A stretch of 64,000 nt of DNA from Marinomonas rhizomae (GCF_003315485.1 NZ_QNSE01000016.1:1-64000); one strand, 5' to 3'. Numbered from the stretch's first letter, positions 10,103-19,272 are shown. The notes: generated from the sequence alone by a model not told the origin. A program made the numbers and translations.

Positions 10103-11860
10103 ATGACCCAAACCTTTCAATTACGAGACTACCAAATTCAAGCCGTTGAGGCGTCTTTGAGGCACTTTCGTAATAGCGACGACCCAGCCGTTATTGTACT
10201 TCCAACAGGCGCCGGAAAAAGCTTAGTAATAGCAGAGCTTAGTCGATTAGCCAAGGGGCGAGTTATCTGTCTAGCACACGTGAAAGAACTAGTGGAACAA
10301 AACCACGCTAAATTTTTGGCGACAGGCGCATCAGCGGGGATTTTTTCCGCTGGGCTAAGCCAGAAAACCAGCACAGAAAAAACCACCTTCGCTAGCATCC
10401 AATCGCTATCTGCAAATCTTAATAATTTTAACGAACCAGCAAGCTTGATCATTATTGATGAATGCCATCGTGTCGGCATGGAAGAAAGTGGCCAATACAA
10501 CAAAACTATCGAACACTTTAAAACCCTAAACCCAAAGGTAAAAATTCTCGGCTTGACCGCCACACCCTACCGCCTAGGTAGCGGCTGGATCTACCAAAAT
10601 CATTATCATGGCTACACACGCACCTGCACCAATTCATTATTCAAGAAATGTATTTTTGAGTTGCCACTCCAACACATGGTGAAAAAAGGCTATTTGACGC
10701 CACCAATACATTACGACGCGGCGATCGCCCATTATGATTTCAGCTTACTAACCGAGAGCTTGGACGGCGAGCAAAACACCGACGACATAGCATTAAATGA
10801 ACTGATCCATAAACACCCAAGAGTCACCGAAGCCGTTACCGAACAGATATTACAACTTAGCCAAGATCGCCAAGGCGTAATGATCTTTGCCGCCACCATC
10901 GATCACGCCAAAGAAATCGTCAGCTACTTACCAGCAGATAAAACCGCTTTAATAACAGGTAAAACCAAGCTCAAACAACGTGACTCATTAATCACCGCCT
11001 TTAAAAATAAAGAAATCAAATACCTTGTTAATGTTTCAGTATTAACCACAGGCTTTGATGCGCCACACGTAGACGTAATTGCCATATTACGACCCACACA
11101 ATCAATCAGTTTATTTCAACAAATTGTCGGACGCGGTTTACGCTTAAGTCCCGGCAAAAAAGACTGCTTAGTCTTGGATTATACGAATAATGGCTACAAT
11201 ATCTTTCAGCCCGAAATTGGTGAAAAGCGCCCAACACAAGACTCTGTTGCCGTACAAATCCACTGTCCTGCGTGCGACTTTGCCAATACGTTCTGGGGAA
11301 GAAAAGACACCGAAGGGAACATTCTTGAGCATTTTGGCCGCCGCTGTCACGGCCTAGTTGAAACAGAGCATGGTGAAACACAGTGTACACATCGCTTTCG
11401 CTTTAAACGCTGCCCTCACTGTAATGAAGAAAATGACATCGCCGCACGACAATGCCAACATTGCACAGAAAAGCTGATTGATCCAGATGACTTACTACGA
11501 AGCGCACTTAACCTAAAAAATAATAAGGTGTTACGCTGCTCCGCCATTACGCCAGAAATAAACATCAAAGAAAAAAGCATTAAGATCACCTATCATGATG
11601 AAGACGGCCTAACACTGGCAGAGACATTTCGGTTTAATTTCAAGAAATCACGACAGGCATTTAATAACTTATTCGCTCGAAGAATTGCCGACGGAAGCCA
11701 AACAATTGAATTTGATAAACTAGAGGAAGTGAAACCCTTTCTACCTTACCTTCCTGCACCTGACTTCGTCATTGCTAAAAAGCAAAAGCAACATTGGCAG
11801 GTCACCGAACGATTATTCGATTACCAAGGGCCTTATCGAAAAGCCAACCAACTTAGCTAA
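10103..11860 (+). CDS. radD: SF2 DNA helicase/ATPase RadD (YejH)
   Basis: This 585-residue protein matches E. coli RadD in length and motif order. It has Walker A LPTGAGKSLVIAEL, DEAH-type DECHRVG, motif III LGLTATPYRLGSGWIYQNHYHG, and motif VI QIVGRGLRLSPGKKDCLVLDY. A zinc-binding segment carries paired Cys (HCPACDF, FKRCPHCNEENDIAARQCQHC). A C-terminal RadD-specific domain ends FDYQGPYRKANQL. RadD helps RecA-mediated repair and interacts with SSB. It ends 5 bases from the convergent TetR gene. Confidence 0.95.
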   Translation: MTQTFQLRDYQIQAVEASLRHFRNSDDPAVIVLPTGAGKSLVIAELSRLAKGRVICLAHVKELVEQNHAKFLATGASAGIFSAGLSQKTSTEKTTFASIQSLSANLNNFNEPASLIIIDECHRVGMEESGQYNKTIEHFKTLNPKVKILGLTATPYRLGSGWIYQNHYHGYTRTCTNSLFKKCIFELPLQHMVKKGYLTPPIHYDAAIAHYDFSLLTESLDGEQNTDDIALNELIHKHPRVTEAVTEQILQLSQDRQGVMIFAATIDHAKEIVSYLPADKTALITGKTKLKQRDSLITAFKNKEIKYLVNVSVLTTGFDAPHVDVIAILRPTQSISLFQQIVGRGLRLSPGKKDCLVLDYTNNGYNIFQPEIGEKRPTQDSVAVQIHCPACDFANTFWGRKDTEGNILEHFGRRCHGLVETEHGETQCTHRFRFKRCPHCNEENDIAARQCQHCTEKLIDPDDLLRSALNLKNNKVLRCSAITPEINIKEKSIKITYHDEDGLTLAETFRFNFKKSRQAFNNLFARRIADGSQTIEFDKLEEVKPFLPYLPAPDFVIAKKQKQHWQVTERLFDYQGPYRKANQLS

Positions 11861-11865
11861 AATCA

Positions 11866-12453
11866 TTAGCCTTTGGCTTTTAACGCATTACGATAAGACA
11901 TTTCAAACGGCAGGTTCATTCGCTTCAGATGATCGATCGCAACCTGCCCAAGAACCCCTTTAGGCACTCCTGTTAATAAAACAAACCAATAGTTAGAAAT
12001 CATATTTTCCGCAAAGATACTGGCCGTTTTATCATCAACTCCCACTTGCTTGAAACGCTTAACAATACCTTCTGAAATCACCGCCATTTGATTGGTATGA
12101 AAACCGCCCTTTGCCAAACTATCCAATAATACTTGGCGAGTAAATTCAGCATATTCATCGTAGAAATCAAATAAGACTTGAGCCATCTGCAAAAGATAAT
12201 CGATCGGAGAGGAACTGACTTTTTGAGAAGCAACCGCAGCACGCAGCGCCACATCCATCTCATCAAAAAAGATATCTTTAACCAAGGAAAGTTTATCGGG
12301 AAAGTGAACAAACAAGGTCCCCACAGCAATACCAGCTTGATCACTTAGATAACGAGTACTGGTTGCCTCAATGCCTTGCGTCAAAAATGCCTGCTTAGCA
12401 ATAGTTTTGATTTTAGATCGAGTATTGGCTTTTTGTTGCTGACGAAGACTCAC
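11866..12453 (-). CDS. TetR family transcriptional regulator
   Basis: This 195-residue regulator has an N-terminal helix-turn-helix (about residues 10-56: KIKTIAKQAFLTQGIEAT, then LSDQAGIAVGTLFVHFPDK) and a variable all-helical ligand domain. No obvious target sits next to it. The neighbours are radD (convergent) and, 82 bases upstream, the DUF1499 membrane gene on the same strand. The ligand is unknown. Confidence 0.9.
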   Translation of the reverse strand: MSLRQQQKANTRSKIKTIAKQAFLTQGIEATSTRYLSDQAGIAVGTLFVHFPDKLSLVKDIFFDEMDVALRAAVASQKVSSSPIDYLLQMAQVLFDFYDEYAEFTRQVLLDSLAKGGFHTNQMAVISEGIVKRFKQVGVDDKTASIFAENMISNYWFVLLTGVPKGVLGQVAIDHLKRMNLPFEMSYRNALKAKG

Positions 12454-12535
12454 CTGAACATTCCCCTAAGTAAGATATTAAGAGAGTCTATCTTGTCTGA
12501 TTTTCAAAGACGAGTGTAATTTAATGCATAGCAGA

Positions 12536-13306
12536 TTAACGCATGGAGCTTAGATCTGGCATTGGAGGGCGAGATAGTGAATCAGAAAGGTCCGCCATAA
12601 AAGATACGACTCGTTCAGCATTTACACCAAAATCACCTTTCCCTACACGAGAACAAGAACGCATATCCACTCTCACTTTGTCCGCATCAATTTCTGTAAT
12701 ACGAATAATCACATCATCTCGGAAACCGAAAATCGGCGTGCGAGCAGTCGCCTCAATAATCCCGGCTCCAGAATACGTAGCCACCACATCCCAGCCACGC
12801 GCTTCAACAAGCTTTTCAATCGCAGAGTAAACGGCTGACGTATTTTTAGAGAAAAATAACGGCTGGACTTCAGGATAATATTTGCGCTGAATGGGAGCCC
12901 ATTCACTATTGTAACTCAGATCATTTTCTTGAGATTTTCGAATAAAATTAACATTGAGAAAGGTAGGAGGAACAACCGTATCGGTTGTAATGTCGTTTAT
13001 CTCCGGCAAATTGGCACGCTGCAAATAAAAGCCAATCCACATACTGCTGTACACTAATGACACAATCAACACTAAAAAGAAAAACCTTTGACACGCTATA
13101 TTTCGCTCTTTCCAGCAAACACCTAGTGACACGGCAGCTAGTAAAGACAAAATCAAAGAAGCCAATACACTTTTTCGAAGCATAGAAAAACCTGTAATTG
13201 GCTCAAAAATCCCAACACGAACACCAGCAATAGATATAAATGCAATACAACCAACCAACATGAGAAGAATGTATAAAACCGGTGAGATATAACGACTCAT
13301 AGACAA
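12536..13306 (-). CDS. Membrane protein with DUF1499 domain
   Basis: This 256-residue protein has three predicted transmembrane helices in its first 100 residues (PVLYILLMLVGCIAFISIAG, VLASLILSLLAAVSLGVCW, FFFLVLIVSLVYSSMWIGF). A DUF1499 domain follows, recognisable from ATYSGAGIIEATARTPIFGFRDDVIIRI and VRVDMRSCSRVGKGDFGVNAERV. DUF1499 proteins are of unknown function and often membrane linked. It lies just upstream of the TetR gene on the same strand and could be its partner, but nothing in the sequence proves that. Confidence 0.8.
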   Translation of the reverse strand: MSMSRYISPVLYILLMLVGCIAFISIAGVRVGIFEPITGFSMLRKSVLASLILSLLAAVSLGVCWKERNIACQRFFFLVLIVSLVYSSMWIGFYLQRANLPEINDITTDTVVPPTFLNVNFIRKSQENDLSYNSEWAPIQRKYYPEVQPLFFSKNTSAVYSAIEKLVEARGWDVVATYSGAGIIEATARTPIFGFRDDVIIRITEIDADKVRVDMRSCSRVGKGDFGVNAERVVSFMADLSDSLSRPPMPDLSSMR

Positions 13307-13599
13307 CTCATAGCGAAAAAATAATATCTCACACCTTATCGCGACTTGATGATAACGAACAGAAGCAATAAGCCTGTTTTATCGCATTCCTTTGTATTTG
13401 CATATTTTATGTAAGGTTTTCTACAAAATGCCGAAATAAGGGCCATTTTCATTAACAATTTGAAACATTTAACCTAATTAATGACGCTCGCTTTCACTCT
13501 ACTAAAAGGGTAATGAAAAGCTGAATTCGCTTTATGAGAACACTAGACATTTAAAACAAAAGATCGATAATTGCCCAGTTAAAAATAGAGCATAACGAT

Positions 13600-14310
13600 A
13601 TGACGGCTACCCACCAAAAGCATTGCGTTGATATACTGCGCGAACAATGTAAAGCAAACTCCACGAGACCCTTCATAGCAAGAGGCGCCAATGCCATCCG
13701 CTGCACTCACTGCTTAATGGCAGAATTTGCCTGCTTTTGCGATCGACGAGAGAGCCAAACCTCCCCTATCGAATTTATTCTGCTTTTTCATCGTGATGAA
13801 ATTCACAAGCCCACTAACAGCGGCAGACTGATTGCAGATTTATTTCCAAACGACACTCAAGCCTACATATGGAGCAGAACCGAACCCCAGCAAACTCTAC
13901 TAGACCACATAGAAAGAAAGCGCGGCAATTGCACGATATTATTCCCCAACACCGAAACCGCAAAAGCACAGAATAGAAAACTAAGAAAGACCACCCCATC
14001 AAACGATAGAGGCGACGAGAAGCACACCTTTATTATTTTGGATGGAACATGGAAACAGGCTAGTAAAATGTTTCATCAAAGTGAGTGGCTAAGAGACATT
14101 CCACACTTTGAAATAAACACTGAAGTTCAGCGTTCTTTTCTCGTTAGGCACTCGAGCCATCAAATTCAATTTGCCACCGCCGAAGTTACGGCTATGCTAC
14201 TTGACACGCTAGGCCATGACGAACACAGTCAGCGATTACTTAACTACTATCAAGTGTTCAATGAACACTGCTTAATTAGCCGAAAGCGTGGCAACAGCGA
14301 CATCTTTTGA
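13600..14310 (+). CDS. tapT: DTW domain tRNA-uridine aminocarboxypropyltransferase
   Basis: This 236-residue protein has N-terminal Cys motifs (IRCTHCLMAEFACFC) and the diagnostic FIILDGTWKQASKMF, which is the D-x-T-W signature of the DTW family. TapT (YfiP) transfers the aminocarboxypropyl group of S-adenosylmethionine to uridine 47 of tRNA to make acp3U. The length and both motif regions agree with TapT. The gene follows a 293-base gap upstream in which I see no gene. Confidence 0.88.
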   Translation: MTATHQKHCVDILREQCKANSTRPFIARGANAIRCTHCLMAEFACFCDRRESQTSPIEFILLFHRDEIHKPTNSGRLIADLFPNDTQAYIWSRTEPQQTLLDHIERKRGNCTILFPNTETAKAQNRKLRKTTPSNDRGDEKHTFIILDGTWKQASKMFHQSEWLRDIPHFEINTEVQRSFLVRHSSHQIQFATAEVTAMLLDTLGHDEHSQRLLNYYQVFNEHCLISRKRGNSDIF

Positions 14311-14337
14311 AAGTAAATTACAAAAGAGTCTTCTCCA

Positions 14338-14820
14338 TCAGGACTCTCTAAACAACAAATTCACCCAACCGTTGGAATGAAACTGTGCCGCTTGCTTTTT
14401 CTTTTTACCTACCAAGACAGGGCCATTATCTAAGAATAAAAATGCTTTCCAAGTACGCTTAAAAACACCCCAATTAAGTTCAAAAATCAGCTCATTATGG
14501 CAACAAAAAAAGACGGTCGTATCATCTCCCCAATTAGAGAAATGCCCTAACACTCCATCAGGTAGGGACGCCTGATCACTATCCCACGCTTTTTCCCACT
14601 GAAGCTTACCCTCTGGGGCCTGCGCACTGCTTTTCTTCAACCAATCCCGATCCGAAAAATGATCGGGATGTATTTGCTCATCACTAATATAATCACGCCA
14701 AATCTGCCCAGCACGCTGCTCACTTAACAAACGAATTTGCTGCAAGTCTTCCTGCTCAACTTTGGGATCATTACGTTTAAAAATCCAACTCTTTGAAAAC
14801 TGTTCTAACGATTGGTACAA
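14338..14820 (-). CDS. DUF2947-like protein
   Basis: This 160-residue soluble protein has no signal or membrane segment and is rich in aromatic residues. Recognisable stretches include KSWIFKRNDP, FCCHNELIFELNWGVFKRTWKAFLFLDNGPVLVGKKKK and a C-terminal FHSNGWVNLLFRES. I recall these as typical of the uncharacterised DUF2947 family of marine gammaproteobacteria; a domain search would settle it. It is convergent with tapT, with 27 bases between the stops. Confidence 0.65.
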   Translation of the reverse strand: MYQSLEQFSKSWIFKRNDPKVEQEDLQQIRLLSEQRAGQIWRDYISDEQIHPDHFSDRDWLKKSSAQAPEGKLQWEKAWDSDQASLPDGVLGHFSNWGDDTTVFFCCHNELIFELNWGVFKRTWKAFLFLDNGPVLVGKKKKQAAQFHSNGWVNLLFRES

Positions 14821-14986
14821 AGAAATTTCCTTAAATATAGTCTTAACTAAATAGATATAAATAATGATGAAAAAAACTAACCTAACAAGTGAGAAAGGAT
14901 CGTTTGTTCAATCGGTCAAGCTTAACTAATATTATCATTGTTGTAATAAAACAACATTTATCAAATCAGAAAATCAGGAGAACACT

Positions 14987-15178
14987 ATGGACTCTCAACA
15001 ACAATACGAAGCACTATTAGCAAAATGGGGCTACGCAGACACCACAGTTGAAGATCACGCTCGCCGTCAAAGACGTGCTCGTCGTGTTAAAGCGGTTGTT
15101 GCTTTCTTTAAGACTACTGTAAAAGCAATCAAGAAAGTAAGCGCTCGTCCTCAGCAACTTGGTCAAGCAAGCCACTAA
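14987..15178 (+). CDS. Small basic protein, 63 residues, unknown
   Basis: The reading frame starts at an ATG preceded by a strong ribosome-binding site (CAGGAGAACACT) at good spacing. The 63-residue product begins acidic and neutral (DSQQQYEALLAKWGYADTTVEDHA) and then has an Arg-rich stretch (RRQRRARRVKAV) and a Lys-rich amphipathic helix (FFKTTVKAIKKVSARP). The basic helix could bind nucleic acid or a membrane surface. I do not recognise a family. The strong ribosome-binding site, clean codon use and isolated position argue that it is a real gene. Confidence 0.7.
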   Translation: MDSQQQYEALLAKWGYADTTVEDHARRQRRARRVKAVVAFFKTTVKAIKKVSARPQQLGQASH

Positions 15179-15319
15179 GCCTTACAAGAATAAGCCCATA
15201 ATAATTGGGTGTTAGTCTATCGTAAATAGATCTTTTTAAGGGGAGAAAAATAATAAAACTCCCTCCCTTCCTTAACGCCCCCCAAATTCGCTATCATCAA
15301 TACTCATTCACAACAAAAT

Positions 15320-15973
15320 ATGTTCTTTATGACTTACTCTTACAAAGCAATAATCTTTGATTGCGATGGTGTCATTGTCGACACAGAAAACATATCCAAT
15401 ACTATTTTAAAATCCATGCTAAGTGAGTGTGGCCTAGAACTCGACGACGAGACTTTGCACGCAAAATTCACCGGATTCACCAACAAAGAAAACCTAATCA
15501 ACGCCGAAAAATTACTCGGCAAGCCATTACCAGAAAACTTTGATGACGATTATAGACAACGTTTTCACGCCACCATCGAAGCGGACCTAGAACCTATTAA
15601 CGGTGTGCGAGATTTACTCGGCAAAATAACAACACCTATTGCAATGGCGACCAATGCACGCCGCCAAGAAATGAACTTCAAACTAGACAAGATCCAATTG
15701 TCTGAACAATTTTCTACCCGTTTTTGTGTCGAAGACGTGGAAAACGGCAAGCCAGCCCCAGACCTTTACTTAAAAGCTGCAAAAGCACTAAATGTCGACC
15801 CAAAAGATTGTTTAGTTATTGAAGACTCTATCGCAGGAATTACAGCAGGACGAGCAGCTGGCATGCGAGTGCTCGCGTTTAGTGAAACTCTTGATGAAAA
15901 AATGCAAGCGGCAGCAGGCGCAACCGAATGCTTTAAAACTATGAAGGAACTAGAAGGCTTATTAGGTCTTTAA
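15320..15973 (+). CDS. HAD hydrolase, beta-phosphoglucomutase/phosphatase type
   Basis: This 217-residue HAD-superfamily phosphatase has motif I FDCDGVIVDTE with both aspartates, motif II around IAMATNARR, a Lys in ENGKPAPDLYLKAAK, and motif IV VIEDSIAGITAGRAAG. A four-helix cap lies between motif I and motif II. The family includes beta-phosphoglucomutase and phosphoglycolate- and sugar-phosphate phosphatases; the substrate is not readable. A second in-frame ATG at 15329 is an equally plausible start, since neither has a clear ribosome-binding site. Confidence 0.85.
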   Translation: MFFMTYSYKAIIFDCDGVIVDTENISNTILKSMLSECGLELDDETLHAKFTGFTNKENLINAEKLLGKPLPENFDDDYRQRFHATIEADLEPINGVRDLLGKITTPIAMATNARRQEMNFKLDKIQLSEQFSTRFCVEDVENGKPAPDLYLKAAKALNVDPKDCLVIEDSIAGITAGRAAGMRVLAFSETLDEKMQAAAGATECFKTMKELEGLLGL

Positions 15974-15995
15974 TAAACCCTCTAACTCTTTGAAG

Positions 15996-16029
15996 CTAAC
16001 TGAGCCTGCGCAATAAAAAACTCAGTTAG
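15996..16029. terminator. Inverted repeat between HAD gene and yejK
   Basis: CTAACTGAG (15996-16004) and CTCAGTTAG (16021-16029) form a nine-pair stem with a 16-base loop between two convergent genes. The right arm covers the end of yejK. It lacks a U-tract directly after the stem, so terminator function is uncertain. Confidence 0.35.
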
Positions 16030-17050
16030 ACATAGCCTGCAATTGTTTTAGCAGACTCTTTGGCAAGTCTTTAATAGTCAATGTGCCTGAGTCTGCATCA
16101 AACACAATCGACTCCGCCAACAAATCACTATCAAAACTTATTGTCAAAGCACGAGAGCTGCCTGACAAACGAGTCAATTTTTTTAGCGCTGCTTTTTCGA
16201 CGAAAATTTCTTTTTCCATCTTAAAACTATCTGAATCCGCAATTTCTAAGAACTTATTGGCCTGTTCCACAGAGAATCGAGATTCAACCTGAGAAGCAAT
16301 TTCTTTAATCGCCAGAGGCTCACGGTCTTGTGCTTTCGCCTGGCAATGTTCTGAAACGACCTTTTTAAACTCATTCGCTTGTTTAGAAGGCAAACCTTCC
16401 GATTGGCAAAACGCCGCCGTTAAATCCACCAGTTTACGTGTTTCTTTTGCTGCGACTTTAGGTTCGTCACACCCAATAAACTGAGTAAAATATTCACTCT
16501 CGAATTTAGGCGCACGACCAAAGCGAAATGAAATATAACGACCTTCATCGCCAGCTTGCCACGCCGTCAAATTGATACGCAGCGACATGTGTAGCTTTTC
16601 CATCTCAATTTGTTCGATTTGTGACAAACTAAGATCGGCTCCAAGGCCAATGCCTTTTTTGCGTTTTAACATCACTATGTATAAAAAATGCGTATCGTGA
16701 AGTTCGTAATGATTAAACCACAACAAACCACCTTCAGCCTCTTCAACAGGTTCTAAATACTTCAGATACTCAGCAGCGCAATCTTTGGTAAAACCAGCAA
16801 AATCGACAAAGGTGTCGTTTTTGAAATGCTTAAATAGCAAAGCGGGTAATTGCGCCCCCTCCTCACTTCCCTGAGGGTTAACAAAGCGCCCAGTATTCAT
16901 ACCTGAACGATTAAATAGATTCGTTACCTGGGCAGATAATGCTTCGGCCTGCCCATCAACAGGGTTCTCATTTGGACGCGCAATAAGTATCGCTTTGCGC
17001 TCGCCTTCATGCTTTTGAATCTCATGCACAATTAAGTTGCTAATAGACAC
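16022..17050 (-). CDS. yejK: Nucleoid-associated protein YejK (NdpA)
   Basis: This 342-residue protein matches the YejK/NdpA family in length and features: an N-terminal MSISNLIVHEIQK opening, KDTFVDFAGFTKDCAAEYL-like central regions, and GLGADLSLSQIEQIEMEKLHMSLRINLTAWQ. The C-terminal part contains FVEKAALKKLTRLSGSSRALTISFDSDLL. It is associated with the nucleoid and has a role in DNA topology in E. coli. It is divergent from the small gene at 17137. Confidence 0.93.
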   Translation of the reverse strand: MSISNLIVHEIQKHEGERKAILIARPNENPVDGQAEALSAQVTNLFNRSGMNTGRFVNPQGSEEGAQLPALLFKHFKNDTFVDFAGFTKDCAAEYLKYLEPVEEAEGGLLWFNHYELHDTHFLYIVMLKRKKGIGLGADLSLSQIEQIEMEKLHMSLRINLTAWQAGDEGRYISFRFGRAPKFESEYFTQFIGCDEPKVAAKETRKLVDLTAAFCQSEGLPSKQANEFKKVVSEHCQAKAQDREPLAIKEIASQVESRFSVEQANKFLEIADSDSFKMEKEIFVEKAALKKLTRLSGSSRALTISFDSDLLAESIVFDADSGTLTIKDLPKSLLKQLQAMSN

Positions 17051-17136
17051 CAGCTACCTCTTACGTTTAATATGGATGATTACGATCAATTTTTAACCCA
17101 TCGACTTACTGAAGGATCTTCCCAAACCCAAACGCT

Positions 17137-17454
17137 ATGATAAAACCAAAAACCACCAAAAGAGACACACGAGAAGAACTTGAGTCTCTGGTAGATCAAT
17201 TTATCAAGAAAAACGGAACAATCCAGCAAGTCGACATGGGTGAATCCGGTTTAGTTGATGGTAAGTATAACACGAGCCACATAGGCTTTAACGAGCCAAA
17301 ACAAGACCGCACGCCATTAAATCACGTTGTAGCCGCTATCCAACAGCGAAAACACAACAAATCTCCAGCAGTCACAACCCCAAAGAAGCGGCCTAAGAAA
17401 AAAATCATCTATGATGACTTTGGTGACCCTCTTCGCTGGGTCTGGGAAGAATAA
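17137..17454 (+). CDS. Small Lys-rich protein of unknown function
   Basis: This 105-residue soluble protein is very polar. Its N-terminal helix (TREELESLVDQFIKKNGTIQQVDMGESG) has the pattern seen in several small Pseudomonas proteins, including the RNA-polymerase-binding SutA, where a helix ends in a Gly-x-Ile/Val-x-x-Ile turn. The middle is disordered and Lys/Pro-rich (TTPKKRPKKKIIYDDFG), and it ends WVWEE. The resemblance is short and may not mean shared function. It is divergent from yejK. Confidence 0.6.
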   Translation: MIKPKTTKRDTREELESLVDQFIKKNGTIQQVDMGESGLVDGKYNTSHIGFNEPKQDRTPLNHVVAAIQQRKHNKSPAVTTPKKRPKKKIIYDDFGDPLRWVWEE

Positions 17455-17552
17455 GAAGATAAAAAGAGTCTTCTATTACTATGGCTTTGAATTACTGAGC
17501 CGATGCTGCAATAATGCCTCCACATCGTTTTAAACCAAATTAGGGAGTTATC

Positions 17553-17975
17553 ATGTCTATTCGATATCTACACGCCATGATAAGAACAGATAAACCAGAA
17601 GAAAGTCATACATTCTATACAGAAGGGCTAGGTCTGATTCAAACAAGACGTATAGACAGTGAAAAAGGCCAATTTTCACTTATCTATTACGCAACTGAAA
17701 AAGGCGCACCAGAAGTTGAACTAACTCATAACTGGAGTGATCGCGCGTACACTGGCGGAGACCAATTCGGTCACCTGGCCTTTGAAGTCGATAATATTTA
17801 CCAAGTATGTGAAAAGCTACAATCTATGGGCGTGACCATTTTACGACCACCACGCGATGGCCATATGGCCTTTATTAAAGACCCAAACGGTATTTCAATC
17901 GAACTATTACAAAAAGATGGGTCTCTTGAAAGCGCCGAACCATGGGCTTCTATGGAAAATACAGGTAGCTGGTAG
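17553..17975 (+). CDS. Lactoylglutathione lyase-like protein (VOC family)
   Basis: This 140-residue vicinal-oxygen-chelate protein resembles glyoxalase I. The four metal-ligand positions can be seen: His in RYLHAMIR, Glu in PEVELTHNW, His in FGHLAFEV and Glu in SIELLQ. GloA converts the methylglyoxal-glutathione hemithioacetal to lactoylglutathione. The loop before the last strand (PRDGHMAFIKDPNGI) is shorter than in E. coli GloA, so a related glyoxalase is possible. A clear ribosome-binding site (AGGGAG) precedes the ATG. Confidence 0.82.
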   Translation: MSIRYLHAMIRTDKPEESHTFYTEGLGLIQTRRIDSEKGQFSLIYYATEKGAPEVELTHNWSDRAYTGGDQFGHLAFEVDNIYQVCEKLQSMGVTILRPPRDGHMAFIKDPNGISIELLQKDGSLESAEPWASMENTGSW

Positions 17976-18092
17976 TTACATAAGTTTACAAAACGTCCGT
18001 TTGCTTAAAGAAAGATACAAATATACGGTAGTTATCTAGCCAAGTATTTTCTAAGCTAAAAGAGTCAAAACTTATAAGGTAGCAATAGGGTC

Positions 18093-18722
18093 ATGAAGAC
18101 ACTCATTAAAACCATCGCATTTACAGGAACATTACTTCTCTACGGCCAGTTTGCTGCCGCTGAAAGTCTATATGCTTCAAATGTACAGTCACGCCTGACA
18201 GATGTGGACAGAGATGGCGTTATTGATGCACGTGACCTTTGCCCTGATACATCGGAAGGGGCTGCGGTAGACAACTACGGCTGTCCTAACCAAACAACAA
18301 AACTCCTGTCTGTAGAATTAAACATTCTATTTGATAGTGGCAAAGCTGACATCAAACCTCGCTTTTATTCAGAATTGAAAGGCTTGGCAAAGTTCTTACA
18401 AGATCACCCTTCAAGCACAGTGGTAATCGAAGGACACACAGATAGCCAAGGCTCTGCAGAGCTAAATCGCGATTTGTCTCAGCAACGCGCTTCAGCCATT
18501 GCCGATGTTCTTGTAGACAGCTTTAGGATCAAAGCAGATCGTGTCAAAGGTATTGGTTACGGTGCCGCTCGACCTATCGCTGACAACGACACAGAAAGCG
18601 GTCGTAAGCTCAACCGCCGAGTGGTTGCGGAAGTCTTCGCTAAAGAACAATTTGCCAACGAACGCTGGACAATCTACAGCGTGGACAAAAATGCCAGCAC
18701 AGCGCTGAACAACAGAAACTAA
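18093..18722 (+). CDS. OmpA-family outer membrane protein with calcium-binding repeat
   Basis: This 209-residue exported protein has a signal peptide (residues 1-23, ending FAAA). A thrombospondin type 3 calcium-binding repeat follows (DVDRDGVIDARDLCPDTSEG). The C-terminal OmpA domain binds peptidoglycan (LFDSGKADIKPRF, VVIEGHTDSQGSAELNRDLSQQRA, GARPIADNDTESGRKLNRRV). There is no beta-barrel segment, so it is a short peptidoglycan-associated periplasmic protein. A strong terminator follows. Confidence 0.9.
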   Translation: MKTLIKTIAFTGTLLLYGQFAAAESLYASNVQSRLTDVDRDGVIDARDLCPDTSEGAAVDNYGCPNQTTKLLSVELNILFDSGKADIKPRFYSELKGLAKFLQDHPSSTVVIEGHTDSQGSAELNRDLSQQRASAIADVLVDSFRIKADRVKGIGYGAARPIADNDTESGRKLNRRVVAEVFAKEQFANERWTIYSVDKNASTALNNRN

Positions 18723-18748
18723 GCGCTTAGCAAATAGAACACCCGAAA

Positions 18749-18779
18749 AGCCAGTCATGATAAATGACTGGCTTTTTTT
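18749..18779 (+). terminator. Rho-independent terminator after the OmpA-like gene
   Basis: A ten-pair perfect stem AGCCAGTCAT (18749-18758) / ATGACTGGCT (18764-18773) with a five-base loop is followed by seven T. It lies 27 bases past the stop. Confidence 0.93.
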
Positions 18780-18951
18780 GGTTTGGGGATTGGGAGTTAT
18801 TAACATTCTGGTTTTAATTATGAGAAATGATCAATCTAAACACAGATAAAGTTGGTGATATAAAAACTACTCTCCCTAGAGCCCACCGACACATTTAGAA
18901 CATAAGCCTCGCTCACCAAAAAGCGATAAACAGGATTAAATAATAAATGAC

Positions 18952-19194
18952 GCGACACAGGACAGAATATTTCAGGACGACATCATCAAACAGATGGTAT
19001 CGAATGATTGGGTACAAGGCTCAGGCGAAGGTTATCATCAAGAATCTGCTCTTTATGAAGCGGATGTATTAGCCTTTGTTAAGAGTCGCAACCCAAAAAA
19101 TTGGATAAGTTCTGTCAAATCTTTTCTGTCGATTCAGATCGCTATTTTTTTAGAGGCATTACTTGCACAACTAAAAAAGACTGATGAAAATTGA
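18952..19194 (+). pseudogene. Remnant of a type I restriction subunit (HsdR-like N-terminus)
   Basis: An open frame runs from about 18940 to 19194, with its first ATG at 18994. It reads FQDDIIKQMVSNDWVQG, then GEGYHQESALYEADVLAFV and KSRNPKNW. This matches the beginning of type I restriction endonuclease R subunits (an FEDxI...GW opening, then GYDRxxALYPxDVLxFV and xxPKAW). The rest of the roughly 1000-residue enzyme is missing: after NW the frame goes to unrelated hydrophobic residues and stops. There is no ribosome-binding site at the natural start. I read it as decayed DNA from a lost restriction locus, or less likely a small captured gene. The remainder of 18780-18940 shows nothing. Confidence 0.6.
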
Positions 19195-19215
19195 GTAGTT
19201 GCAAGACCGCGAACT

Positions 19216-19248
19216 AAAAATGGCCTAGCGAAAGTGCCAAGCCATTTT
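19216..19248. terminator. Bidirectional terminator
   Basis: AAAAATGGC (19216-19224) pairs with GCCATTTT (19241-19248). Read on the minus strand, the stem is followed by TTTTT, suiting the end of the BCCT gene. On the plus strand it is followed by a weaker TTTTGTTT. Confidence 0.65.
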
Positions 19249-19272
19249 GTTTACTGAGGTGAAGTTATCTAG

